64,000 nt of DNA from Teredinibacter sp. KSP-S5-2 (GTDB lineage Bacteria > Pseudomonadota > Gammaproteobacteria > Pseudomonadales > Cellvibrionaceae): positions 2,416,001-2,480,000 of the forward strand of contig NZ_CP120416.1 of assembly GCF_032773895.1 (NCBI RefSeq), in the 5' to 3' direction. The notes beneath the pieces are model-generated. The model ran no database searches and had not been told where the DNA came from. It saw only the letters and a program-made list of their open reading frames with translations. Shown piece after piece: positions 18,966 to 28,079 of this stretch; the stretch's first letter is position 1, and each line of letters begins with the position of its first letter. A program made the translations under genes and the position numbers.

Positions 18966-21104
18966 GTGAACAATTATCTCAACTTCAACAAAGTTAAAGA
19001 AAAAGTCCCCGTTCTTCTTCAGGATTATGACCATGATGGTACATTAGTTTGTCTTACCATGGTTTTGAGATACTATGGTAACTTTAAGAATATTAGCGTT
19101 ATTCGAAAACAATCTCAGCAGGCGCATACAGGTGAAGCATTTGAAGACTTACTAAAAATGGCGGATAATTGTCATTTAAGTGCAAAGCAGCGGCGCATTG
19201 AATTTAATCAGATTGACAAACTTCTTTTACCAGCAATTATTCATTGGGAACTTAATAGATTTGTTGTATTAACAAACGTATCATCAAGCACTATAACCAT
19301 ACACGACCCAACTTTTGGGAAAAAGGTTATCAACAGAAAGGAAGCCAATAAATTATTTTCTGGATACTCTTTTGAACTCAAACCTAAAGCATCATTTGAT
19401 AAACCTGAGCAAAACAAAAGCTTCGACTTAAATGAAGTATTTGGTCTACTCAGTGGTTTCCGATCTTCTCTTAAGGCAAGTATTTTACTTGCTCTATTTT
19501 CCCAGGTGTTTATTCTATCATTTCCTTTTTGCTACAGGATTGTAATTGATAGAGTTGTTGAAAATGGTGACGCCAACTTATTATTTATTATTCTATCATT
19601 TTTTACCGTGCTAGCCATATTTCATTTTCTCGTAAGCCTTCAAAAAGCGAGAGAAGAGTTATTTTTGGGTACCAATTTAATATATCAGACAACTTCAAAT
19701 GTCGTCAGACATCTATTCTCCTTACCTATCAAATATTTCGAATCAAGGGTGCCAGGAGATATTGTATCCCGCGTAACAGCATCAAGAGAACTCGAAAAAG
19801 TCCTTTCAGAACGATTTATTAGTTCTACCATTAATGCTGCCATATCTATTCTTGTTCTTATCATCATATTTGCCCATGATCTTACTATAGGTTTCGCTTT
19901 TGTACTTTTCATTGCAATATTTTCGGTGATTTCAACAATTCACTTTAAAAAGTTAGCAGTTATTGAAAGAGAGTCAGCTATTAATGCTGAAGAAGAACGT
20001 ACTAACTTATCCGAATCCGTCCAATCTATCCAGACAATTAAACTATATGCGGCAGAAATTGAACAACTAAACGAATGGGATAGAAAGTACATCACCACCC
20101 TAAACAGTAACATTAAGAAAAGTCGCTCTAGGTTACTTTTCCGGCAGTCAGGGGATCTTATATTTAATCTAAATCGATTATTCGTAATGTATCTATCTAT
20201 TATGATGGTAATTAATGGTACCTTTACAGTTGGAGAGTTTTTTTCAATATTTATTTATGGAACACTTTTAACAACACGTGTTCGAGACTTAATAGAGTCA
20301 ATTGTCGGATATCAAATGTTGTTTGTTAGACTTGCTCGAGTATCAGACATACTCCTGGAAGCACCCGAAAACACTAATACCAACAATCCTGCGCCTACAA
20401 ATTTGACCGGTGCTATTTCGATTTCAAATCTTACTTTCAAATATCCAAATGAAGGAAAAAATTTAATTGAAAACTTAAGTTTGGACATTGTTCCCGGTGA
20501 ATTTATAGTTTTAACAGGCGCTTCGGGCTGCGGAAAAACTACTCTACTTAAGCTTATCTTAGGGTTATATAACGCCGATTCAGGAGAGATTCGATACGAT
20601 GATGTCAGTATTAAAAATAGTGATTTACGAGGTCTGAGAAAGCAGTTTGGGACAGTAATGCAAAATGACTCTATTTTTTCCGGATCAATTGCTAGCAATA
20701 TAGCACTATTTGATTCAAATCCAAATTACGAAAGGATTCAAGAGGTAGCTAAGTTAGCTCTTATTGACGACGTAATTCAAAAGTTTCCGGCAAAGTATGA
20801 CACAATAATAAGACAAAATAGCGGGAGATTATCAGCTGGCCAAACTCAAAGAGTAATATTAGCAAGAGCTCTTTATAAAGATCCTAAAGTATTATTTATT
20901 GATGAGGGAACTGCATTTTTAGATGTTGAAACCGAAATCCGACTTAACAGAAACCTACAGTCTCTTAATGTAACACGTATCGCTGTAGCACACAGACCAG
21001 AATCCATTCGTCTTGCTGATAGAATATTTGACCTAAGCGAACAACAGTTTATCGACAAATACAACTTTATTAATAAATTTGAATCAAATAGACCGCAACT
21101 GTAA
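18966..21104 (+). CDS. ABC exporter with degenerate C39-like domain (HlyB-type)
   Basis: 712 residues: C39-like domain 1-135, six-helix membrane domain about 160-450, nucleotide-binding domain 480-712. Walker A GASGCGKTT (about 518), signature LSAGQ (about 621) and Walker B VLFIDE (about 642) are intact. In the C39 region the oxyanion Gln (19) is kept, but the catalytic Cys position is Gly25 (HDGTLVCL) and the His position is Arg98 (LNRFVVL). It therefore should not cleave a double-glycine leader, and acts like the substrate-recognition domain of HlyB. A GTG start at 18966 was chosen. It pairs with the HlyD gene before it. Confidence 0.92.
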   Translation: MNNYLNFNKVKEKVPVLLQDYDHDGTLVCLTMVLRYYGNFKNISVIRKQSQQAHTGEAFEDLLKMADNCHLSAKQRRIEFNQIDKLLLPAIIHWELNRFVVLTNVSSSTITIHDPTFGKKVINRKEANKLFSGYSFELKPKASFDKPEQNKSFDLNEVFGLLSGFRSSLKASILLALFSQVFILSFPFCYRIVIDRVVENGDANLLFIILSFFTVLAIFHFLVSLQKAREELFLGTNLIYQTTSNVVRHLFSLPIKYFESRVPGDIVSRVTASRELEKVLSERFISSTINAAISILVLIIIFAHDLTIGFAFVLFIAIFSVISTIHFKKLAVIERESAINAEEERTNLSESVQSIQTIKLYAAEIEQLNEWDRKYITTLNSNIKKSRSRLLFRQSGDLIFNLNRLFVMYLSIMMVINGTFTVGEFFSIFIYGTLLTTRVRDLIESIVGYQMLFVRLARVSDILLEAPENTNTNNPAPTNLTGAISISNLTFKYPNEGKNLIENLSLDIVPGEFIVLTGASGCGKTTLLKLILGLYNADSGEIRYDDVSIKNSDLRGLRKQFGTVMQNDSIFSGSIASNIALFDSNPNYERIQEVAKLALIDDVIQKFPAKYDTIIRQNSGRLSAGQTQRVILARALYKDPKVLFIDEGTAFLDVETEIRLNRNLQSLNVTRIAVAHRPESIRLADRIFDLSEQQFIDKYNFINKFESNRPQL

Positions 21105-21105
21105 A

Positions 21106-22578
21106 ATGAAAACCAACTTACTTTTTTATTGTGAACAACAGTATGGATGTGGTCATTTTCAACGTACCGCAAACATCATCGAACATTTACTTAACCAAAA
21201 CAATCATTATGATATACACCTAATATTTGGCGGTCGACCCGTACAACAGCCTGAGTTTTTTGAAAAAATTGACTATAGGTTAATCCCCATGATTGAAGGC
21301 GGCGTGAATTGTCACTTCAAGGAATCCATGGGATATAAGGGAGATTGGAATATCTATTCTAACCTAAGAAAGCAAGCGATTAGGGACCATATTTTAAAAA
21401 TTGATTACGTCGATTTATTACTAATTGAATTTTTTCCATTTGGAAGAAAGGAATTATCCCCATACATATTAGTTCTTATTGAAGAAGTTAAACGAAAATT
21501 TCCAGGAGCTAAAATCATTAGCTATGTACGAGAAATCGTCGATAAAAAAAATAAACTAGACAGCTTAGAAATACTAAAAAATTCTGTTAGATACTTTGAC
21601 AATATTTTCATCTGTGGAAAAAAGAGCATCTGGAACTTCGATTCAAACAACCCAATTTTTGAAATACTCGAACCGATAACAAATTACATTGGTTATATAT
21701 GCCCACCAGGCATGCAAGTCACCGGTAACGCCCCTCCCCCTAAAAAAGCGGCCATTCGTTGTATCTCTTCAGTGGGCGGAGGAAGAGATGGCTTAGAAAT
21801 ACAGCAGCGATTCTTAGAATCTATAAACGGGATAGATTTTAAACAATACCGTTTATATTTTGATGTATTCCTGTCAAAACACTACGATAATGACACGATC
21901 AATAGACTAATAAATACTTACGAATGCAAAAACATTAAGTTTCATAGATTTTCGAATGAGTTTAAGAGTAAGCTTGCGGAAAGTGATATTCATTTTTGTA
22001 TGGGGGGATATAATTCCGTATTTGAAACCCTGGCTTGTGGTTCATACCCTGTTATATTCCCTCGTCAATGGGAAGCAGAACAACTAACCCGAGGCCATTA
22101 TCTAGCCGGTAAAAATCTTGCCTACACTATAAATCAGGATAACATTTCATCTAAATCTATCTTGAAATCCTTATCTCGGTATACCAACAAACCACCAAGA
22201 AAAGATATAAATTTTTTCGCTGATAGTTTAGGTATAAGTTTAGCATTTAATTCCGCGTTAAACGACTCCAATGACAACAAGATTATGATTTTGGAAAATA
22301 TTTCATTAAGCATAGCCACGGACAGAAAATTAAAATCCAGTGAAGATCTAATTTCCATGTGGAAAATCGGACGTACACTGTCTAAAAGTATAAAGTGGAA
22401 CAGAACCTTAATCTATAATTTTTTAAACAACACAAACCATCACTTTGAAAAAATTCTTAGACAATCACTTCTCACAAACAATATTGAAGAAAGCCCTCTC
22501 TACATAAAGACTCGTTCGAACAGCTCAAGTCCAGAAAGTCAAGATTTCACTTTTGAAGATATTGTTAATAACCCCTAA
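21106..22578 (+). CDS. MurG/COG4671-type GT-B glycosyltransferase
   Basis: Start placed at ATG 21106, one base after the stop of the ABC exporter, rather than the longer frame from 21079. The product is about 490 residues. N-terminal FYCEQQYGCGHFQRT is the glycine-rich loop of MurG-like enzymes. The donor site reads FCMGGYNSVFETLACGSYPVIFPRQWEAEQ. The last 150 residues are unassigned. It is a homologue of the next gene, so the pair may have arisen by duplication. The sugar and acceptor are unknown. Confidence 0.8.
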   Translation: MKTNLLFYCEQQYGCGHFQRTANIIEHLLNQNNHYDIHLIFGGRPVQQPEFFEKIDYRLIPMIEGGVNCHFKESMGYKGDWNIYSNLRKQAIRDHILKIDYVDLLLIEFFPFGRKELSPYILVLIEEVKRKFPGAKIISYVREIVDKKNKLDSLEILKNSVRYFDNIFICGKKSIWNFDSNNPIFEILEPITNYIGYICPPGMQVTGNAPPPKKAAIRCISSVGGGRDGLEIQQRFLESINGIDFKQYRLYFDVFLSKHYDNDTINRLINTYECKNIKFHRFSNEFKSKLAESDIHFCMGGYNSVFETLACGSYPVIFPRQWEAEQLTRGHYLAGKNLAYTINQDNISSKSILKSLSRYTNKPPRKDINFFADSLGISLAFNSALNDSNDNKIMILENISLSIATDRKLKSSEDLISMWKIGRTLSKSIKWNRTLIYNFLNNTNHHFEKILRQSLLTNNIEESPLYIKTRSNSSSPESQDFTFEDIVNNP

Positions 22579-22628
22579 AAAACCGAATTAGTAAAGATTG
22601 ACATCCAGAAATGTAAAACGGATAAATT

Positions 22629-24152
22629 ATGAACGTAAATTATAGAGATTCGATAAAAATTGTGTTCTATGGCATTAACGGACATGGATTGGGACATATT
22701 TCTAGGTTACTTAATATTGGACGAATCCTCAAAGAACTATGTATTTCTTCTTACGTAAAACCCGAGTTTATATTTTTAACAACTTCAGAAGCTTCGCATA
22801 TCGCCAACGAATTTCCGGTATATAAAATTCCTACTATCCAAAATATAAACTCAGAAGATCTTGTAGCGAATACAAGATTTTTTATATCCAATCTTTTTGG
22901 TGCTTTCCGGCCTGATATCGTTGTTATGGATACTTTTCCGGCCGGGTCATTCAACGAATTCTTAATGTTTAAAGATTTCTGTAAAAAGCGAGTTTTTGTC
23001 AATAGGCATACTAAAGACTCTAAAAATCAATCAAACGAAAAAACTGATCTTCTTGGTTACTATGATTTGATATTAACCCCGGACAAACCCGACAACAATT
23101 TCAAATATTCTATTCCGGACAAGGTCAAGTATCATAAATTCACTGATACTATACATGGATTTCGACCTGAACTTTCGCTCTCGAGAGAAAAAACAAGGGA
23201 TTATTTTGGTATAAGCGACGACGAAAAACTAATATACGTTTCAGCAGGAGGCGGTGGAGATAAGGAAGCTTACAACCAAATAGATACAATCATAAGCTCA
23301 TTTTCGAAATCTCAATATAATTATAAATTTATTGTCGGCTATGGTCCTTTATATAACGGAAAAATTCACTATAAGGAAAATGTTATTCCTTATACGGGGT
23401 ACGACATAAGAAGGTTTTTTAATGGGCTGGACGGGGCAGTTTGTGCTGCAGGGTATAATACATACGAAGAGCTACTTGCAGCACGAGTACCAACAGCATT
23501 TTATGCCCAGGAGAAAGGAACAGACAGGCAAGACCTAAGAATCAAAGACGGAAACAGGAATGGGTGGAACGAAATTATAACCGACATTAACAATCTAGAC
23601 GAGCTAACAACAAAAGTTTTCGCGATACTTAACAATCCGTCGGAAACAATGCCAAACTTAAAAAATCGGCCTAGGCCTAACGGGGCATTAAATTCTGCAA
23701 CGGAAATACTAAAGCTCTACTCAATGCAATCGAAATCATATCTAGACACACAAGCCATATATTTTGTTGCTCAATTATATAAGGCCTGGTCTAACACATG
23801 CAATTACCACGATATCAAATATTCTGATCTAGCTATCACAGCGATACGTATTCAAAAAGCGATTCTCGGCACCGAATTATGGTCTGACCTTTGTGAACAG
23901 TGCTTTATAGAACACACAAATCAGAGAGAGATACCAATAAATCAAGTTAAAAACGCCTTAAACCTTAGTTACTCCGCTCTTCAAATCGGAAACTCATATC
24001 CAGGTATAAAAATGGATAGTTTTGTTAACGACTTAGAAGGTTTTTTCAGAAAAACCAAAAGTACCACCATTACCTTAAATCATTTTTCCAAATTCATTGA
24101 AGAAAGAAAAAGAGCACATGAAAAGTGGAAAAAGCATACTAGGAATGATTAA
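22629..24152 (+). CDS. MurG/COG4671-type GT-B glycosyltransferase (second copy)
   Basis: 507 residues. N-terminal GINGHGLGHISR loop, a phosphate-binding strand VSAGGGGDKEA, and the donor-site block VCAAGYNTYEELLAARVPTAFYAQEKGTDRQ. The same fold and motif order as the preceding gene suggest an ancient duplication with diverged specificity. About 150 C-terminal residues beyond the transferase fold are helical and unassigned. It starts 50 bases after the upstream gene and ends 3 bases before the GT2 gene. Confidence 0.8.
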   Translation: MNVNYRDSIKIVFYGINGHGLGHISRLLNIGRILKELCISSYVKPEFIFLTTSEASHIANEFPVYKIPTIQNINSEDLVANTRFFISNLFGAFRPDIVVMDTFPAGSFNEFLMFKDFCKKRVFVNRHTKDSKNQSNEKTDLLGYYDLILTPDKPDNNFKYSIPDKVKYHKFTDTIHGFRPELSLSREKTRDYFGISDDEKLIYVSAGGGGDKEAYNQIDTIISSFSKSQYNYKFIVGYGPLYNGKIHYKENVIPYTGYDIRRFFNGLDGAVCAAGYNTYEELLAARVPTAFYAQEKGTDRQDLRIKDGNRNGWNEIITDINNLDELTTKVFAILNNPSETMPNLKNRPRPNGALNSATEILKLYSMQSKSYLDTQAIYFVAQLYKAWSNTCNYHDIKYSDLAITAIRIQKAILGTELWSDLCEQCFIEHTNQREIPINQVKNALNLSYSALQIGNSYPGIKMDSFVNDLEGFFRKTKSTTITLNHFSKFIEERKRAHEKWKKHTRND

Positions 24153-24155
24153 AAA

Positions 24156-25460
24156 ATGAAAGTTTCCGTTATTATTCCTACATACAACCGAGACTCATTG
24201 TTACGTACAACACTAAAATCTCTGAGCAATCAATCCTTCTCGAGATCTGATTTTGAGGTTATCGTAGTCGATGATGGCTCATCAGACAAATCAATGGACG
24301 TATGCAATGAATTTGAAGAATTATTGAATATAACATACCTTTTTCAAGAGGATCTTGGTTATAGAGTATCTCAAGCCAGAAATCTTGGAATATCTCATGC
24401 AAAAGGTAGTATTCTAATATTTCTGGATTCGGGTATAATTACATCAACCAACTTCATTAGCTCCCATTACTCAACTCATTACAATAACGCCACATCAAGC
24501 GACGCTACTTACGCCGTGGTTGGCTACATCTTTGGCACCAATCAAAATTTACATTACGAAGATCTTCCACACAAATTCAATATAGATTGTCCAGACGAAG
24601 CCATCGAACAGTTGGGAAAATCGGAGCTCTATATAGATACAAGAGAGTCAGCTTTCTCTGAATACTTCGATAAACTCGAGTCTATGCCCGCCCCTTGGTG
24701 TTTATTTTGGAGCGGTAACATATCTGTAACCTCGGAATTATTAAATAAATCTGGTATATTCGAAGAGAACTTCAAATCTTGGGGTATCGAGGATATAGAA
24801 TTCGGCTATCGCCTTTTTAAGGCTGGCGCCCAGTTCAAACTCCAGCGTAGCGCAACTGGACTTCATATCCCTCACAGCAGAAATCAATCGATCAATAATA
24901 AAACAAATGGTATAAATAAAATCGCCTTTTTCGAAAAACACCCTTCAATTGAAACCGAGCTGTACATTAATAGTAGCGCTCGCAAGTTTAACTATGAAAT
25001 ATCGGATTTTTTTAATAATCAATCAAGACAACTATATCGGAAAAACTTTCCAATTCTCAGATTCAGAAAATACTTAAACAAGCTTAAGCTTACCAAAAAT
25101 ACATTATTGATTGGAATAGCCGATCCATTATTGATATCACACATATCCCCTTCCACAATTATTGAAAACTGTTCAACAACCTACAGTCAGATAATTGAGA
25201 AATTTCCAGATATCGCGGTATTTAACAGACTAGGTGTATATACAACGTTCAATGACAAAAAATTTGACGTTTGTTTTGTTTGTATATTGGAGAGTCACTC
25301 GAGTATATATATAAACAAACTATTTACGGAAGCACTCAGAATATCAAAAAGTTTAGTCGTCGTCACAACATCGGATATTAGCGCTCTTACTCGATACAAG
25401 ATGAAAGAGACATCACAGTTATCGGCTATATTTTCGGCTTACGTTGTAAGCCAGAGTTAA
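24156..25460 (+). CDS. GT2-family glycosyltransferase with GT7C-like acceptor region
   Basis: 434 residues. Starts KVSVIIPTYNRDSLLRTTL, followed by VIVVDDGSSD and a metal-binding site FLDSG, all typical of GT-A family 2. The block FKSWGIEDIEFGYRLFKAGA matches the galactosyltransferase C-terminal motif, also seen in the GT10-GT2 fusion gene of this operon. Residues about 290-434 form an extra domain I do not recognise. It is the last gene of the rightward operon; a weak A/T-rich hairpin (ACTATTTTTAATAGT) follows near 25475. Confidence 0.85.
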   Translation: MKVSVIIPTYNRDSLLRTTLKSLSNQSFSRSDFEVIVVDDGSSDKSMDVCNEFEELLNITYLFQEDLGYRVSQARNLGISHAKGSILIFLDSGIITSTNFISSHYSTHYNNATSSDATYAVVGYIFGTNQNLHYEDLPHKFNIDCPDEAIEQLGKSELYIDTRESAFSEYFDKLESMPAPWCLFWSGNISVTSELLNKSGIFEENFKSWGIEDIEFGYRLFKAGAQFKLQRSATGLHIPHSRNQSINNKTNGINKIAFFEKHPSIETELYINSSARKFNYEISDFFNNQSRQLYRKNFPILRFRKYLNKLKLTKNTLLIGIADPLLISHISPSTIIENCSTTYSQIIEKFPDIAVFNRLGVYTTFNDKKFDVCFVCILESHSSIYINKLFTEALRISKSLVVVTTSDISALTRYKMKETSQLSAIFSAYVVSQS

Positions 25461-25758
25461 GCATAGTACAACTATTTTTAATAGTAGCCGAAATTCCTAA
25501 GAATTTTATTTACATTTACATATTTGATTCTTGAACGTCAGACTATCTCAAACACCAGATCGTCCGGGATGTTCCTTTAGTATCAATATCAATGTGATTA
25601 TATATTGAATCGCGAGAAATTAAAGATATCGGTATAGAGTACATTCCTAATACTCTTTGTAATATACTCGTACATAGGCCTTGTTTATTACATGATATAT
25701 GAACAGATTGTTATCTTGTAGTGCCATTAATAGATTGTATCAAAGGGATTATAGCTCC

Positions 25759-26334
25759 ATGCCTGAACCCAATCCAAAGAAAATCATGACCTTTCCGGCA
25801 CCGAAAGATCTCGGCCAGTGGCTCAAAGTTAATCACGCCACAGAAAACGAGCTTTGGGTAAAGATATTTAAAAAAAACACGAATATTCCAAGCGTGACAT
25901 GGGACGATGTAGTGATTGAAGCTTTGTGTTGGGGTTGGATCGACGGTATCAAAAAATCAATCGATGACCAAGCCTACCTTCAACGTATTACTCCCAGAAA
26001 AGCGCGAAGCAGCTGGTCAAAAAGAAACCGGGAGCATGCGGAACGTTTAATAATCGAAGGCCGAATGAAAGAATCAGGACTGACGCACATTCGTGCAGCC
26101 AAAGCCGATGGTCGCTGGGAAAGTGCCTATACGGCAAGTGAAATAGAAGTGCCAGCGGATTTTCTGGCAGAATTGGAAAATAAGCCAAAGGCGAAACAGT
26201 TTTATGAAACACTCACCAAATCCAGTCGATATATCATCGCGCAAGGATTAACAAGTGCAAAGAAACCGGAAACACGACAAAGACGGTTTGACAATTTCAT
26301 AGATATGCTTATCCGCGAAGAAAAGCCGAAATAG
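25759..26334 (+). CDS. YdeI/OmpD-associated family protein
   Basis: 191 residues from ATG 25759; the longer frame from 25699 adds 20 residues of unlikely sequence. Family features: TFPAPKDLGQWLKVNHATENELWVKIFKK, then CWGWIDGIKKS and RITPRKARSSWSKRNREHAERLI, and a C-terminal FDNFIDMLIREEKPK. YdeI-like proteins are soluble and are linked to stress and cationic-peptide resistance in enterobacteria; the biochemical activity is not settled. It stands alone. The 298 bases upstream (25461-25758) are AT-rich with no gene seen. Confidence 0.8.
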   Translation: MPEPNPKKIMTFPAPKDLGQWLKVNHATENELWVKIFKKNTNIPSVTWDDVVIEALCWGWIDGIKKSIDDQAYLQRITPRKARSSWSKRNREHAERLIIEGRMKESGLTHIRAAKADGRWESAYTASEIEVPADFLAELENKPKAKQFYETLTKSSRYIIAQGLTSAKKPETRQRRFDNFIDMLIREEKPK

Positions 26335-26435
26335 TTTCTTCTATTTTTTTCCCAAAAAGACTCTCTAAATGCCAGGGAAGAATGGCTTATATATTAATGA
26401 GCGAATATAACGATGAGTATATGGATGGCACATGG

Positions 26436-26473
26436 GACACCTCCACGCAGTTAACCTAACTATTGAAGGTGTC
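26436..26473. repeat. Short inverted repeat resembling abutted insertion-sequence tips
   Basis: GACACCT at 26436-26442 and AGGTGTC at 26467-26473 form a 7-base inverted pair with 24 bases between. The flanks GGGACACCTCC and GAAGGTGTCTAC look like insertion-sequence ends with the middle deleted. No transposase reading frame remains. This is a weak call. Confidence 0.25.
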
Positions 26474-26496
26474 TACTTTTCGTGGGTAACTCAGGC

Positions 26497-26544
26497 GCAT
26501 AACACCCAAAGCAGCAGTTCGGCCGCTGCTTTTTTTTGTTAAGC
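26497..26544. repeat. attC-like palindrome, also a plausible rho-independent terminator
   Basis: 48-base imperfect palindrome. Outer cores are GCATAAC (26497-26503) and GTTAAGC (26538-26544), six of seven bases complementary and close to the attC consensus RYYYAAC/GTTRRRY. Inner arms are AAAGCAGC and GCTGCTTT. The stop codon of the leftward gene lies inside the GTTAAGC core, as is common for integron cassettes. On the plus strand the stem followed by a T-run could also end transcription from the YdeI-like gene. Confidence 0.5.
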
Positions 26545-27057
26545 ATTTTTCTCCAACCACTTTATGGACTCTTCTCTTAAGTGCTCAAGAAACTTGGCTT
26601 CCGCCTTTTCTCGGGGTAGATCAACATAGTAGAGAATCATTGACCCGTCTCGGCAATCCCAAATTTCCCTCAACCAGCAAAAAATTGCACCCAATCCCAG
26701 ATTGGAACCTACATGCTCTATATCAGGAAGTACGTCCGTTACCGAATGGTGCAATTCCCAGTATATGTAGTTTGCACCTTCCATTAAGTCTATTTCCTCC
26801 TCAACCATCCGAGTAAGAGTAACTTTAATAAGATATTTCGCTGCCTCAACTCTACTAGGGATGCAGTGACCTAGCTCCTCAAGAGCATTTTCAAATAGTA
26901 CACCGACAACAGAAAATATGGGCTCACGCTCCATAGATATTTCGTTTATTGAATCGGTAAAGATTCCATCAACCAACCACTGATCTGCGATTCTGTATAT
27001 ATCCTTGCTAGAAAGCTGATTCAAACTGTACTTTGCTGCTGCTTCTTTTGGATTCAT
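26539..27057 (-). CDS. Hypothetical protein, candidate integron-cassette gene
   Basis: 172 residues, rich in acidic residues and predicted mostly helical, with no signal peptide or membrane segment. No family recognised. It starts at ATG 27057, 9 bases after an attC-like core, and its stop codon lies in another. Both positions are what a mobile gene cassette would show. It is on the minus strand, away from the broken integrase at 28780-29110, the normal orientation for cassette genes. No function is proposed. Confidence 0.65.
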   Translation of the reverse strand: MNPKEAAAKYSLNQLSSKDIYRIADQWLVDGIFTDSINEISMEREPIFSVVGVLFENALEELGHCIPSRVEAAKYLIKVTLTRMVEEEIDLMEGANYIYWELHHSVTDVLPDIEHVGSNLGLGAIFCWLREIWDCRDGSMILYYVDLPREKAEAKFLEHLREESIKWLEKNA

Positions 27058-27066
27058 TCGGTTGAT

Positions 27067-27125
27067 GCTTAACGGGTCGGGCTATTCAGCGGCTCTTTAG
27101 GGCTGGCTGTAACGCGTTAATAAGC
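27067..27125. repeat. attC-like site
   Basis: 59 bases bounded by GCTTAAC (27067-27073), an exact RYYYAAC core, and GTTAATAAGC (27116-27125), a complementary core with a three-base insertion. The interior holds an imperfect stem CAGCGGCTC/GGGCTGGCTG. Read on the minus strand it ends in GTTAAGC 9 bases before the next gene's start codon, as in cassette arrays. Homology to any named attC was not tested. Confidence 0.45.
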
Positions 27126-27230
27126 GGCCGCGCTCGCTCATACTTCCCAACCATTTCATAATTCAAATTTAATTCTTACTCAATTTGCAACTCTACGCGG
27201 ACGACTTGTGTTACAGCTCTACCCGACCCG

Positions 27231-27269
27231 ATACATGGCCGAGTTTGTGCAGCGAACGAGGCCATGTAT
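27231..27269. repeat. 10-base inverted repeat with 19-base loop
   Basis: ATACATGGCC at 27231-27240 and GGCCATGTAT at 27260-27269 are perfectly complementary. Next to it, 27275-27325 holds a second, imperfect palindrome centred on GCCGAAGGC. The two stem-loops fill most of the 27126-27338 gap, and I see no gene there. They may be part of a longer attC-like element or a mobile repeat. Confidence 0.55.
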
Positions 27270-27338
27270 TGCCTTTAGCAACGAAAATTTACGGAGCCGA
27301 AGGCGTAGTAAGTTTTCCTATTGCCTAAGTTTGTTACA

Positions 27339-27941
27339 TTAACCATTCTGCTTACGACGAACCAACACCCCAGTTATCCCCAATAAAAGTAATGTTAGGG
27401 AACTTGGTTCTGGCACTTCGACTCTAGCAATGAAGCTAACACTGTCAGCAATTGTTCTTGCTGCCCCCATCGGATTATCGCCCTGTGGTAAAAATCCTAA
27501 CCATGTATTTCCTCCTCCTTGGTAAAATTCCTCATATCCAGTTAAACCTATCATTGAGGTGATACCCCACCCAGGTCTTACGGTAGTCCAGCCAGAGGAT
27601 GCTCCTTCTATTATCCCATCATGCCAGGATAACTCTGAAAGCATATCGTCAGATAAGAACCCAAAATCCACTAACGAACCATCCCAGTTGTCCAGTACAT
27701 CATACTTATTTCCAGAAAAATCTCTCGCTACCCATGTTAAAGGGCTCAAAGGCGTCCACCAAGTGATTGCCCCTGCTCCCTCCGACCAACTGGTAATTGT
27801 TAGCTCATCCGTTTTAGTATTTACGGTACCTTTCCATTGTGGGCCATCGTTATCTTGAAATTCAACATCTATTAGTAATGCATTAGCTTTCATGGACAAA
27901 CAAAAAATCAAGATCAGACTTAATCCTATATTGGTACTCAT
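27339..27941 (-). CDS. PEP-CTERM sorted exported protein
   Basis: Start moved to ATG 27941 (AAGGAAAT upstream); the longer frame begins with a GTG inside the attC-like repeat. About 200 residues: signal peptide to about residue 21 (ending MKANA), a mature domain resembling other PEP-CTERM beta-proteins, and a C-terminal VPEPSSLTLLLLGITGVLV helix followed by RRKQ. The PEP motif, helix and basic tail are the signal for exosortase-dependent sorting. The ligand or role is unknown. No exosortase gene is in the window. It lies between attC-like repeats. Confidence 0.85.
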   Translation of the reverse strand: MSTNIGLSLILIFCLSMKANALLIDVEFQDNDGPQWKGTVNTKTDELTITSWSEGAGAITWWTPLSPLTWVARDFSGNKYDVLDNWDGSLVDFGFLSDDMLSELSWHDGIIEGASSGWTTVRPGWGITSMIGLTGYEEFYQGGGNTWLGFLPQGDNPMGAARTIADSVSFIARVEVPEPSSLTLLLLGITGVLVRRKQNG

Positions 27942-27967
27942 TATTATTTCCTTGTGAAGATTTATAA

Positions 27968-28079
27968 ATGTAACGCCCGCCACAACCGTATTTATGGAGT
28001 GGATTAGTTTTTGTTAAAAAACGAAACGAACAAAAAGCAAGCACCAGAATAAATATCGGTTTGCTGGCACTTGTTAAAT
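27968..28079. repeat. attC-like site (about 112 bases)
   Basis: On the minus strand it runs from ATTTAAC (28079-28073), an exact RYYYAAC core, to GGCGGGCGTTACAT (ending 27968). The GGCGGGCGTTA end resembles Vibrio-type cassette repeats as I recall them. The inside holds an imperfect stem (AGCACCAG against CTGGCACT). It lies directly after the stop of the 28080-28421 gene and ends shortly before the PEP-CTERM gene. Confidence 0.4.

Noticed and set aside
18966-19365. Functional C39 leader peptidase
   Set aside because: Both catalytic Cys and His positions are replaced (Gly25, Arg98).
27067-27073. GCTTAAC alone as proof of an attC site
   Set aside because: Seven-base cores are common by chance; I kept the site only as a candidate because of the paired core, spacing and gene context.
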